64,000 nt of DNA, taken from assembly GCA_963812945.1 (NCBI GenBank), contig CAWEXD010000008.1, positions 682,001 through 746,000 of the forward strand, read 5' to 3'. The stretch's first letter is position 1. The number at the start of each line of letters is the position of its first letter. Source of the DNA: DASRDR01 sp963812945 [NCBI: uncultured Candidatus Rokubacteria bacterium] (GTDB taxonomy: Bacteria; Methylomirabilota; Methylomirabilia; Rokubacteriales). A program made the position numbers and the translations under genes. Shown here in pieces: positions 16,493-25,175 of this stretch. The notes beneath the pieces were generated by a model that saw nothing but the letters and a program-made list of their open reading frames with translations, was not told the origin of the DNA and did no database searches.

Positions 16493-18232
16493 ATGAGGCG
16501 ACCGATCTCTGACCGAGAGCTGGACCACCTGTCCGAGCGCCTGCAGGCGGTGGGTATCGGGCGACGCGGCTTCCTGCGGGTCGCGGCCGGGCTCGCCGCG
16601 ATGGGCGCGGCTGGCTTCAACGCCCGGCCGGCGTCGTCGTCGCCGAAGCTCGCGCCGGGCGAGAAGCTCGCCAAGGAGCAGGTCTTCCGGTACGGGGGCG
16701 GCGGCTTTGCCTTCTCGCAGGTCGACCCTTCGAGCCACGACTTCAACCGGGACCTCTACTGCAACGGCGTGGCCTCGCTCTGGGCCGGGCTCATGAAGTT
16801 CACCGCCGACTTCCAGGCGGTGCCCCACGTCGCCAGCAAGGTCACCTCGAACGCCGACGGGTCGGTCTGGACCTTCGCGATCCGCAAGGACTCGAAGTGG
16901 TCCGACAATGGCCCGTGCACGGCCCGCGACTTCGAGTACTCCTGGAAGCGCCAGCTGGATCCGGCCACGAAGGCGCCGTACGCCGCGTTCCTCTACGACA
17001 TCAAGAACGCCGAGGGTTACAACAAGGGCCAGATCACCGACGCGGGGCAGGTGGGCGTCAAGGCGAAGGACGACTGGACCCTCGAGGTCACCCTGGAGGG
17101 GCCGCGCGGCTACTTCCCGGTCCTCTCCGCCTACCTGGCGGCCCTGCCCGGCCACAAGGCGTCGATCGAGAAGCACGGCGACAAGTGGACCGAGCCCGGG
17201 AACATCGTCTCCAACGGGCCGTTCGTGCTGGAGACGTGGGACCACGGCAAGCAGCTGATCCTCAAGAAGAACCCGCACTTCTTCGGCGCGAAGGACGTCA
17301 CTCTCGAGAAGGTGGTCATCCCGATCATCCCGTTCGCGGCCGGCGTCTTGCCGTACGAGAACAACGAGATCGACCTCACGATCCTGCAGGCCGCCGATCT
17401 GAAGCGCTTCCAGAGCAATCCAAAGGTCGCCCCCGAGGTGTTCCGCTACCCGTACCCGGGGACCTGGTACCTCACGCCCCAGGTGACCAAGCCCCCGTTC
17501 GACAACCTGAAGGTCCGGAAGGCCCTCGGACACGCGATCGACCGCGAGTCGGTCGCCAAGGTCGCCCAGGGGTTCTCGCTGCCCGCCCACTGCATGATCC
17601 CGCCGGGCTTCCCCGGATACCTCGAGGACAAGAAGACCCGAGACCTTCAGAAGTTCGACCCGAAGCTCGCGATGGCGGCGCTGAAAGGCACGCCGTACGA
17701 GGGCGGCAAGAACTGGCCGAAGATCGTGCTCTCGATGCGCCAGGAGGCGCTCCAGTCGCAGCCCATGGCCGAGGCGGTGCAGGCCATCCTCCTCGAGAAC
17801 CTCAACATGAAGACCGAGCTCGAGGTCCTGGAGCAGCGCGTCTTCCGGGAGCGGCTCTGGAAGCAGGATCTCCAGCTGGTCTGGATCCGCTGGTTCATGG
17901 ACTACCCGGATCCCCACAACGAGTACTTCGACACCTTCTACTCGAAGCGGACGACCGGAAAGCGCCAGGCGTGGGGGAACGAGGCGTTCGACAAGGAGCT
18001 CGAGACCGGACGCGACACGCGGGACGCCAAGAAGCGTCTGGAGAACTACGCGAAGGCGGAGGAGATCCTCCAGAGCGACGGCGGCTACGTCCCGGTGGCG
18101 TGGGTCGTCCGGTACGCGGTGGCCAAGCCGAACGTGCGCGGCATCGAGAAGAACCGCGCGGGGGAACAGGTCATCGAGGGCAACATCTACAATGACATGC
18201 TGACCCATCTGTACATGGTCGAGCGCGGCTGA
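16493..18232 (+). CDS. ABC transporter substrate-binding protein, family 5 (peptide/nickel type)
   Basis: Periplasmic solute receptor of the DppA/OppA family, 579 residues. The N-terminus contains GRRGFLRVAAGLAAMGAAG, a twin-arginine-like signal (RRGFLR) rather than a simple Sec signal, so export in folded form is likely. The mature domain has TWYLTPQVTKPPFDN, the segment VRKALGHAIDRESV typical of family 5, and the WFMDYPDPHN pattern. It follows the two permeases in the same direction and is probably their receptor. The order permease-permease-receptor without ATPases is unusual. A hairpin with a T-run follows the stop. Confidence 0.9.
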   Translation: MRRPISDRELDHLSERLQAVGIGRRGFLRVAAGLAAMGAAGFNARPASSSPKLAPGEKLAKEQVFRYGGGGFAFSQVDPSSHDFNRDLYCNGVASLWAGLMKFTADFQAVPHVASKVTSNADGSVWTFAIRKDSKWSDNGPCTARDFEYSWKRQLDPATKAPYAAFLYDIKNAEGYNKGQITDAGQVGVKAKDDWTLEVTLEGPRGYFPVLSAYLAALPGHKASIEKHGDKWTEPGNIVSNGPFVLETWDHGKQLILKKNPHFFGAKDVTLEKVVIPIIPFAAGVLPYENNEIDLTILQAADLKRFQSNPKVAPEVFRYPYPGTWYLTPQVTKPPFDNLKVRKALGHAIDRESVAKVAQGFSLPAHCMIPPGFPGYLEDKKTRDLQKFDPKLAMAALKGTPYEGGKNWPKIVLSMRQEALQSQPMAEAVQAILLENLNMKTELEVLEQRVFRERLWKQDLQLVWIRWFMDYPDPHNEYFDTFYSKRTTGKRQAWGNEAFDKELETGRDTRDAKKRLENYAKAEEILQSDGGYVPVAWVVRYAVAKPNVRGIEKNRAGEQVIEGNIYNDMLTHLYMVERG

Positions 18233-18238
18233 GGCCGC

Positions 18239-18301
18239 GCCGCCCGCCGGGGGGCCTGAGGACGGCTCTCCGGCGGGCGGCCGGGCCCGGGCGGGGGTTT
18301 T
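18239..18301 (+). terminator. Probable intrinsic terminator after the family 5 binding-protein gene
   Basis: A perfect 12-bp stem: GCCGCCCGCCGG at 18239-18250 pairs with CCGGCGGGCGGC at 18270-18281, with a 19-base loop. A TTTT run follows at about 18298-18301. It sits just behind the stop, so it likely ends the dppBC-receptor transcript. Confidence 0.55.
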
Positions 18302-18366
18302 GGGCGCCGGGCGGCTCGAAACCGAAACGTCACGGTGAGCCCGTGGCGCGGCTCCGGCCGATCGGC

Positions 18367-18372
18367 TAGAAT
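18367..18372 (+). promoter_or_regulatory. Possible -10 hexamer TAGAAT
   Basis: TAGAAT lies 64 bases before the start of the phosphonate-type receptor and downstream of a terminator hairpin. The -35 region is weak. Confidence 0.4.
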
Positions 18373-18430
18373 GAGGCGCCGTCGGATCCGGTAGCTTCCG
18401 CCCAACACGCACAGCCAGGAGGAGAACACG

Positions 18431-19480
18431 ATGCGCCGCAGTGGAATGCCCAGGGTGTGGTCCGTGACACTCGCCATCGTCGTCGGCGCCGCCCTGGTCG
18501 GGCTGGGCGCCGGCGGCGCGGCGGCCAAGACGACGCTCACCGTGTACACGGCCGTCGAGTCAGACGACCTCAAGAAGTACGCCGCCCGCTTCAACGAGGA
18601 TCACCCGGACATCGAGATCAAGTGGGTCCGGGACTCCACCGGGGTGGTCACGGCCAAGCTGCTCGCCGAGAAGGCGAACCCCCAGGCCGACGTGATCTGG
18701 GGCCTCGCGGCCACGAGCCTGCTCGTGCTGAAGCCCGAGGGCCTGCTGCTGCCCTACGCACCCAAGGGGCTCGAGAAGCTCGACGCCCAGTTCCGCGACA
18801 AGGACAACCCGCCGGCGTGGGTCGGGATGGACGCCTGGGTGGCCGCGATCTGCTTCAACACGACCGAGGCCGCGAAGAAGGGCCTGCCCAAGCCGACCTC
18901 GTGGAAGGACCTGACGAAGCCGGTCTACAAGGGCCAGATCGTCATGCCGAATCCCGCCTCCTCCGGCACGGGCTTCCTCGACGTGTCGAGCTGGCTCCAG
19001 CTCTTCGGCGAGGCCGAGGGCTGGAAATACATGGACGCCCTTCACCAGAACATCGGCGTCTACACCCACTCGGGGTCGAAGCCGTGCGTCCAGGCGGGCC
19101 AGGGCGAGTACGCGGTCGGCATCTCGTTCGAGTTCCGGGCGGCGCGCGTGAAGAAACAGGGCGCGCCGATCGATATCATCTTCCCGGAGGAGAAATCGGG
19201 CTGGGACATGGAGGCCACGTCGATCGTCAAGGGGACGAAGAACCTGGAGGCCGCCAAGACCCTGGTCGACTGGTCGGTGAGCGAGAAGGCGATGAAGCTC
19301 TACAACGAGGGATACGCGGTCACGGCCATTGCCTCCATCGCTCAGCCGGTCGAGAACCTCCCGGGCAGCATGCTCCAGCACATGGCCAAGAACGACTTCC
19401 AGTGGGCCGCGACCAACCGGGCGAAGATCCTCGCCGAGTGGGAGAAGCGGTACGGCTCGAAGTCCGAGCCGAAGAAGTAA
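18431..19480 (+). CDS. ABC substrate-binding protein, putative 2-aminoethylphosphonate type
   Basis: Periplasmic receptor of 349 residues in the iron(III)/2-aminoethylphosphonate group. Signal peptide: basic start, hydrophobic core to about residue 28, cleavage near GGAAAKTT. Family patterns in the mature part are TVYTAVESDDLKKY, VIWGLAATSLL, and PTSWKDLTKPVYKGQIVMPNPASSGTGF. The next gene is the matching ATPase type, and the matching two-domain permease lies at 27.4 kb. Specificity for aminoethylphosphonate is a family label; no phosphonate-degrading gene is visible here, so iron or another anion is possible. A hairpin after the stop may favour higher receptor levels. Confidence 0.82.
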   Translation: MRRSGMPRVWSVTLAIVVGAALVGLGAGGAAAKTTLTVYTAVESDDLKKYAARFNEDHPDIEIKWVRDSTGVVTAKLLAEKANPQADVIWGLAATSLLVLKPEGLLLPYAPKGLEKLDAQFRDKDNPPAWVGMDAWVAAICFNTTEAAKKGLPKPTSWKDLTKPVYKGQIVMPNPASSGTGFLDVSSWLQLFGEAEGWKYMDALHQNIGVYTHSGSKPCVQAGQGEYAVGISFEFRAARVKKQGAPIDIIFPEEKSGWDMEATSIVKGTKNLEAAKTLVDWSVSEKAMKLYNEGYAVTAIASIAQPVENLPGSMLQHMAKNDFQWAATNRAKILAEWEKRYGSKSEPKK

Positions 19481-19507
19481 CCGGGGCGTCCGCGGGTTGT
19501 CGCTGAC

Positions 19508-19534
19508 GGGGCCGGTCGCTCGGCGGCCGGCCCC
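19508..19534 (+). terminator. Hairpin between receptor and ATPase genes
   Basis: Stem GGGGCCGG (19508-19515) with CCGGCCCC (19527-19534), loop of 11 bases, no T-run. More likely an attenuator or 3'-stabilising structure than a full terminator, since the ATPase gene follows closely. Confidence 0.4.
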
Positions 19535-19567
19535 GCGCACGCCCGGCGGCCGCGGAGCTCACTCCCG

Positions 19568-20674
19568 ATGACCGGCGCGCCCGGTTCGGCCGGCTCCCCG
19601 TTCCTCCGCATCCAGGACCTCACGAAGCGGTTCGGTGCGTTCACTGCCCTCGACCGCATCTCCCTGGAGGTCCACGAGGGCGAGTTCGTGTGCTTCCTGG
19701 GCCCGTCGGGCTGCGGGAAGACGACGCTCCTCCGCGCGATCGCGGGTCTCGATCCCCACACCAGCGGACGCATCGAGCAGGCGGGTCGTGACATCTCGAC
19801 CCTCCCGGCCTCGAAGCGGGATTTCGGGATCGTCTTCCAGTCCTACGCCCTCTTCCCGAACATGACCGCGGAGAAGAACGTCGCGTACGGCCTCGAGAAC
19901 TCCCGGATGACCAGGGCGAAGATCCGCGCCCGGGTCCGGGAGCTACTCGAGACGGTCGGCCTTGCCGAGCAGGGCGCGAAGTACCCGGCGCAGCTGTCGG
20001 GCGGCCAGCAGCAGCGCGTGGCGCTCGCGCGCGCCCTGGCCACCTCGCCGGGTCTCCTCCTCCTGGACGAGCCCCTCTCCGCCCTCGACGCGAAGGTGCG
20101 CGTCCACCTCCGGCAGGAGATCCGGCAGCTCCAGCGGCGGGTGGGGGTGACGACCATCATGGTCACGCACGACCAGGAGGAGGCGCTGACGATCGCCGAC
20201 CGGATCGTGGTGATGAACCACGGCGTGATCGAGCAGGTGGGCACGCCGGTCGAGATCTACCGCCGGCCGGCGTCGGCGTTCGTCGCGGACTTCATCGGCG
20301 TCATGAACTTCATGCCTGCCGTCGTGGCGGGTCCCGCGACCGTCCGGCTCGGCGGCCTCGAGCTGGTGTGCGACGTCGAGGGGTTCCCCGTCGGCACCGA
20401 GCTCACCCTGGCCATCCGCCCGGAGGACATCCGCGTGCAGAGCGTGGCGGGGAGCGAAGAGAATGTCGTCACGGTGCAGATCAAGGCGATGGAGTTCCTC
20501 GGCTCCTTCTTCCGCGTCGACCTCGCCGGCGACGCCCTGGACGGCGTGACGCTCCGGGCGGACCTCGCGGTCGACATGGTCCGCCGCCTGGACCTCGGCG
20601 CGGGCCAGGCCCTGCCCGTCACGCTGCCGCGCCGGCGCCTCCGCGTGTACCCCGCCCCGGGGGGGCGCGGCTGA
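19568..20674 (+). CDS. ABC transporter ATP-binding protein, putative 2-aminoethylphosphonate type
   Basis: Cytoplasmic ATPase of 368 residues that powers an importer. Walker A is GPSGCGKTT near residue 43, the Q-loop is VFQSYALFPNMT, the signature is LSGGQQQRVALARAL, Walker B is LLLLDEPLSALDA, and the switch His is in MVTHDQEEAL. A C-terminal TOBE-like domain (about 240-365) is typical of the CUT1/Fe/phosphonate group. It is 87 bases downstream of the receptor gene. Its probable partner permease is at 27435, with four unrelated genes in between. A strong palindrome follows its stop. Confidence 0.9.
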   Translation: MTGAPGSAGSPFLRIQDLTKRFGAFTALDRISLEVHEGEFVCFLGPSGCGKTTLLRAIAGLDPHTSGRIEQAGRDISTLPASKRDFGIVFQSYALFPNMTAEKNVAYGLENSRMTRAKIRARVRELLETVGLAEQGAKYPAQLSGGQQQRVALARALATSPGLLLLDEPLSALDAKVRVHLRQEIRQLQRRVGVTTIMVTHDQEEALTIADRIVVMNHGVIEQVGTPVEIYRRPASAFVADFIGVMNFMPAVVAGPATVRLGGLELVCDVEGFPVGTELTLAIRPEDIRVQSVAGSEENVVTVQIKAMEFLGSFFRVDLAGDALDGVTLRADLAVDMVRRLDLGAGQALPVTLPRRRLRVYPAPGGRG

Positions 20675-20679
20675 CCGCC

Positions 20680-20704
20680 CCCCGGGGGATAATGGCCCCC
20701 GGGG
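20680..20704. terminator. Palindrome in the gap before the molybdopterin gene
   Basis: CCCCGGGGG (20680-20688) pairs with CCCCCGGGG (20696-20704) around the loop ATAATGG. The loop itself contains a -10-like ATAAT, so the element might be either a terminator or part of the promoter of the next gene. Confidence 0.4.
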
Positions 20705-20771
20705 ACGATCCAGGAGCGGCCCTTTACCGGGGCCACCCACTTGCCCGTAAGATCGCTCCGGAGGTAGCCCA

Positions 20772-22820
20772 GTGACCCTACAGACCGAACGCCGTCCCAC
20801 CGTGATCCGCACGGTGTGCGCCCACGACTGCCCCGACATGTGCTCGATCCTCGCGCACGTCGACGACGGGCGTCTGGTCCGCGTCGAGGGGGATCCCGAC
20901 CAGCCGTTCACGGCTGGCTTCGTGTGCGCGAAGGTGCGGCGCGAGCCCGAGCTCGTCCACTCGCCCGATCGCGTGCGCACCCCGCTCCGGCGGACGGGGC
21001 CCAAGGGAGCCGGGCAGTTCGAGCCGGTGAGCTGGGCCGAGGCCCTCGACGAGCTGGTGACCCGCTGGCAGGCCATCGTCCGCGAGGACGGGCCGCTCGC
21101 GATCCTCGGCTACTGCTACAGCGCGCACCAGGGGCAGCTGAACCGCTGGCTTCCGATGGCGATGTTCCACGCGCTGGGGACGACGCGGCTCCAACCGGGG
21201 ACCATCTGCGACACGTGTGCCGACGTCGCGTGGGAGGCGACCTGCGGCCCGGTGGGGGGGGCCGATCCGGAATCGATGGTCGACTCGGACCTCATCGTGT
21301 CGTGGAGCGCCGACCTGATCACGACGGCGGTCCACTCGTGGGCGAAGGTCGAAGAGGCGCGGAAGCGGGGCACGCAGCTGATCGTGATCGACCCCCGTCG
21401 GAGCCGCACCGGCGCCCAGGCCGACTGGCACGTCGCTCCGAGGATCGGGACCGACGCGGCCCTGGCGCTCGGGCTCATGCACGTCCTCGTGCGAGAGGGG
21501 ATGGCCGACCGCGACTACCTCGGGCGCGAGACGGTCGGCTTCGACCGGCTCGAGCGGGAGGTCCTCCCGCGCTTCGCCCCGGACCGGGTCGCCGCCATCA
21601 CGGGGCTGCCGGCGGCCGACATCGAGCGCCTGGCGCGCCTCTACGGCCGGGCGCGGGCGCCGCACATCCGGCTCGGCTTCGGGATGTCCCGCAACACGCA
21701 GGGCGGCCAGGCCATACGGGCGGTCGCCTGTCTCCCGGCCGTCGTCGGCGCGTATGCCAAGCGGGGCGGGGGGGCGATGCTCGCGACCGTGGGCGGGTTC
21801 GGCTTTTCGTTCGAGGCGGTCCGCCGCCCCTCGGGACCGGCTGCGACGCGTCTCGTGAACCACTCGCGGCTCGGGCAGGACCTGCTCGAGCTGCGCGACC
21901 CGCCCATCCGCGCGCTCTTCGTGGCGGCGAACAATCCCGCGGTGACCTGTCCGGACGCCGGGACGGTCCGGCGGGCGCTCTCGCGCGACGATCTCTTCAC
22001 GGTCGTGCACGACCCCTTCCTCACGGATACCGCGCGCTACGCGGATCTGGTCCTGCCGGCGGCCACGTACCTCGAGACCGAGGATCTCTTCCGGGCCTAC
22101 GGCGCCTACTACGTCCAGTTCGCGCCGCGGGCGGTTCCGCCCCAGGGGGAGGCGTGGTCGAACGTGCGGCTCGCCCAGGAGCTGGCGCGGCGGCTCGGCG
22201 TCCCCGACCCCGTCTTCCGCATGACCACCGACGAGCTCGTCCGCACCGCCTTCGTGGGCGCGACGGGCCCGGTTGCCCGCCTCGACCCCGACACGCTCCG
22301 GACGGCCGGCCCGGTCAAGGTGGATCCCTACCCGGACGGCCAGCGGTTCCGGACGCCGTCGGGGAAGCTCGAGTTCTACTCCGAGACCCTCGCGACCCGG
22401 GGGCTGCCGCCCATGCCGGACTGGCGCGAGGACGCCGAGGAGACGGCGCTCGCCGAGCGCTGGCCACTGCGTCTCCTCACCGCGCCCGGCTACTTCCAGA
22501 GCCACACGGCCTTCTCGGGCAATCCCGCGCTCCGGCGCCGCGAGGGCGCGCCGGTGGTCGTCCTGCACCCCGCCGAGGCAGCTCGGCGCGGCCTCGGTCC
22601 GGACGACGGCGTCGAGCTCTTCAACGAGCTGGGCAGGGTAGGCATGCGCCTCCGCGTCTCCGACGAGGTCGCGCCGGGCGTGGCGCTGGTCCCGGGCCAG
22701 CGGCCGGCGGGGGAAGCGCTCTCCGGAACGGTCAACCTTCTCTGCGGAGACCGGCTGAGCGATCTCGGCGACGGCGCGACCTACCAGAGCACTTTCCTGG
22801 ACGTGCGGCGAGCCCCGTAG
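20772..22820 (+). CDS. Molybdopterin oxidoreductase (DMSO-reductase family) with N-terminal 4Fe-4S site
   Basis: Large redox subunit that binds bis-molybdopterin guanine dinucleotide. It is 682 residues. Cys16, Cys20, Cys24 and Cys52 form the CxxxCxxxC...C iron-sulfur motif. The region TICDTCADVAW follows, then several cofactor loops such as VVIDPRRSRTGAQADWH and the C-terminal MopB-binding domain (HTAFSGNPALRRRE to the end). No signal peptide is visible, so it is probably cytoplasmic. No electron-transfer or membrane subunit lies next to it, unlike most relatives. It sits between the phosphonate-type ATPase and a membrane protein on the other strand. Reaction unknown. Confidence 0.86.
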   Translation: MTLQTERRPTVIRTVCAHDCPDMCSILAHVDDGRLVRVEGDPDQPFTAGFVCAKVRREPELVHSPDRVRTPLRRTGPKGAGQFEPVSWAEALDELVTRWQAIVREDGPLAILGYCYSAHQGQLNRWLPMAMFHALGTTRLQPGTICDTCADVAWEATCGPVGGADPESMVDSDLIVSWSADLITTAVHSWAKVEEARKRGTQLIVIDPRRSRTGAQADWHVAPRIGTDAALALGLMHVLVREGMADRDYLGRETVGFDRLEREVLPRFAPDRVAAITGLPAADIERLARLYGRARAPHIRLGFGMSRNTQGGQAIRAVACLPAVVGAYAKRGGGAMLATVGGFGFSFEAVRRPSGPAATRLVNHSRLGQDLLELRDPPIRALFVAANNPAVTCPDAGTVRRALSRDDLFTVVHDPFLTDTARYADLVLPAATYLETEDLFRAYGAYYVQFAPRAVPPQGEAWSNVRLAQELARRLGVPDPVFRMTTDELVRTAFVGATGPVARLDPDTLRTAGPVKVDPYPDGQRFRTPSGKLEFYSETLATRGLPPMPDWREDAEETALAERWPLRLLTAPGYFQSHTAFSGNPALRRREGAPVVVLHPAEAARRGLGPDDGVELFNELGRVGMRLRVSDEVAPGVALVPGQRPAGEALSGTVNLLCGDRLSDLGDGATYQSTFLDVRRAP

Positions 22821-22842
22821 GGCCTCCCGCGCGCCCGTCCCG

Positions 22843-25005
22843 TCAGGTCTGTCGCCCGGCCTCCCTGGCCCAGCCTCGCCCGATCGCGTAGAGAGTGACG
22901 AGCGCCATGGCGAGGTGCCCGGCGATGATGTGCCGCGGGTAGTAGAACTCCACGTGGTAGACAAGGTGCACCACGAGATAGGCGAGCGGCAGGCCCATCA
23001 GGACCTTCGTGGTGCCGGGCGCCACTCTCCGCGCGAGCGTCAGGAGGGCCGCGCCCAGCCACACGACCTGAATGCCGCGGATCGCGACCCACGACATCCA
23101 GTCTCCCCGCGGGAACCGGTCGCGAACGGTGTGGAGATAGAACATGTGGTCGACCTGGTACCAGACCTTCTCGCGCACCGCAGGGTCCTTGAGCACGCCC
23201 CCGAGCTCCCGGGGCGCGATGGCCGTCGCCCCCGGCCCCTGCGCTTGGAGCGTGGTCCACACGAGTTGCCCACCGTAGTAGAGATTGTGCGCGGCCGGCA
23301 GCGAGAACATCGCGAGCATGAGGCCCGCCACGGCCAGCACGGCGCGCGGCCGGATCCGGCAGGCCCGCCAGGCGAACACGGCCATGAGGGCGAAAAGCGC
23401 GAGGAGGTGGTTCAGTCGGGTCAGGCAGGAGAGCGCGACCAGGACCCCCCCCCGCAGCCAGTCGCGGGGTGACCGGCTCACGACGAGGAGGGGGAACACG
23501 AGCGGCAGGAAGATCCAGGTGGGGTACTCGGAGAGGCTGGCCTGGACGAAGAAGACGATCGGCGGCGAGCTCCATAGGCTCAGCAAGAGGACGCCCATGG
23601 CCCCGAACACCGCTGCCCGGAGGCCCGTGGGACGCGGGCGCGGCCACAGCCGCGCGAAGGCAAAGCAGAGCGTCCAGTAGAGCGCGGTCAGCGCGAGGAT
23701 GCTGAGGAGCCCGTCGCCGTCGCCGAGCAGGAGACGCTCCAGGAACCGGAGATACCGGAAGCCCGGCTGCATGAAGAAGACTCGCTCGCCGGCTTCGAGC
23801 GACCAGGTATCCAGGATCGAGCGGGCATGGGACTCGTAGAAGAGCGGATCGCCCGCGAACTCCCGCAGCGTGACGACGTCCAGCCGGCGAAGGCTGCGCA
23901 GGGTGACGAGCCACGCGACGTAGAGGAGGGCGAAATAGGCGCCCAGGAGACGCCGGCGCCAGCGCTGTCCCAGCACGGGCACGGCGATCAGGACCAGCAG
24001 CAGGAGGAGGCCGATGCTGGTCGGAAGCCCGACCCGGGTGAGATTCAGGCGGTCCACCACCGGGGCTGCCACTCCGACCAGCGCCAGGAGCCACGCGTCC
24101 CGCCACAGGAGCCCGAGGTAGAAGAGCAGGAGCGGCGCGCCGAGCGCGACGATGGCCACGTCGACGGCGCCCGCGAGCGCTCTCCAGGCGAGGGCGAGAC
24201 GGACGGGGCGGACGGCTGCTCCCGGTTCCCGGCCGTCCGGGCCGCGCCCCCGATCGATGTGGAGCGTGGCCCAGGGGCCGATGGGTGGAGGTCCGTCCCG
24301 TCGCGAGCCGTCGTCAAAGCGGTAGTCGACCCGGAGGACGTGGCGGCCCGCGGGCATCGGCACCGCGTGCGTCTGCGGCGGGCCGTAGTGCGGGAGGAGC
24401 CGGGTCACGGCCCGACTGGCCGGCGGCCCCTCGGGGTCGACGACGAGGGCCGCCTCGCCCGCGTAGGTGACCCGGGCGACCCACGGCTCGGACCGTTCGA
24501 CGATTCCTTGCCACGAGGCCTGGATCGGCAGCCGCCACCTGAGCCGCTGCTCCTCGCCCATGTAGTGGCGGTCGAAGCGGATCGCGTTGAGGAATCCCAG
24601 GTTCCAGTCGTGCTCGTCGAAGCTGATGGCCCGGTCAATGCGCGTGACGGCGAATCGGAAGAATTGGTTCTCGAACGACCGCTCGCAGGGACCCGCCGTC
24701 GGCGCCTGTAGCGGGGTGCGATAGCAGGCAAGGAATCCCTGGTGTGTGCCGGAGGCCAGCAGCAGGAGCTTGGCCCCGAGGGCCAGCGCGACGGACGTGA
24801 GCGCCGCGCCCCGGATGGCTCGCGGCCACGAGTCGACCCAGCGTGCGTGAAGTCGCCGGAGCGCCCGGCTCAGGACGAGCGGGATCAGGAGGGCGAGCCC
24901 GACGAACTCCGCGCCACGCGAGAGCGGGAGGCCGTCGAAGACCTGGTAGTTCGCGGAGGGAACGAGCAGGAGGAGGGCGAAGAGGAACGGGCCTGCCCGC
25001 GCCAT
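22843..25005 (-). CDS. Large polytopic membrane protein, probable GT-C glycosyltransferase
   Basis: About 720 residues with a dozen or more hydrophobic segments and one extracytoplasmic stretch between the first three segments (about residues 80-220). The C-terminal half has the look of GT-C/dolichol-phosphate-mannose-type transferases, including a DPLFYESHARSI loop and LSEYPTWIFLPL. No decisive catalytic motif is recognised. The ATG at 25005 opens directly into the first membrane segment; an earlier GTG at 25032 is possible. It is divergent from the proline-racemase-family gene and converges with the molybdopterin gene. Function and acceptor are unknown. Confidence 0.65.
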   Translation of the reverse strand: MARAGPFLFALLLLVPSANYQVFDGLPLSRGAEFVGLALLIPLVLSRALRRLHARWVDSWPRAIRGAALTSVALALGAKLLLLASGTHQGFLACYRTPLQAPTAGPCERSFENQFFRFAVTRIDRAISFDEHDWNLGFLNAIRFDRHYMGEEQRLRWRLPIQASWQGIVERSEPWVARVTYAGEAALVVDPEGPPASRAVTRLLPHYGPPQTHAVPMPAGRHVLRVDYRFDDGSRRDGPPPIGPWATLHIDRGRGPDGREPGAAVRPVRLALAWRALAGAVDVAIVALGAPLLLFYLGLLWRDAWLLALVGVAAPVVDRLNLTRVGLPTSIGLLLLLVLIAVPVLGQRWRRRLLGAYFALLYVAWLVTLRSLRRLDVVTLREFAGDPLFYESHARSILDTWSLEAGERVFFMQPGFRYLRFLERLLLGDGDGLLSILALTALYWTLCFAFARLWPRPRPTGLRAAVFGAMGVLLLSLWSSPPIVFFVQASLSEYPTWIFLPLVFPLLVVSRSPRDWLRGGVLVALSCLTRLNHLLALFALMAVFAWRACRIRPRAVLAVAGLMLAMFSLPAAHNLYYGGQLVWTTLQAQGPGATAIAPRELGGVLKDPAVREKVWYQVDHMFYLHTVRDRFPRGDWMSWVAIRGIQVVWLGAALLTLARRVAPGTTKVLMGLPLAYLVVHLVYHVEFYYPRHIIAGHLAMALVTLYAIGRGWAREAGRQT

Positions 25006-25175
25006 CAGGCCGTGCGCGAGGGCGGGGGAAACGCGCCTCCCGCGTCCCGGAGCCCCGAGCGATGCACGCGCCGAATCATAGGGGCCGCCGACGCGGCTGA
25101 CAAGGCGGCGACCGGGGGTTGAGCGACGGCGGCGCTTCTGGTAGACCGGAGCGCGAACACGCACGAGGAGGGTCC

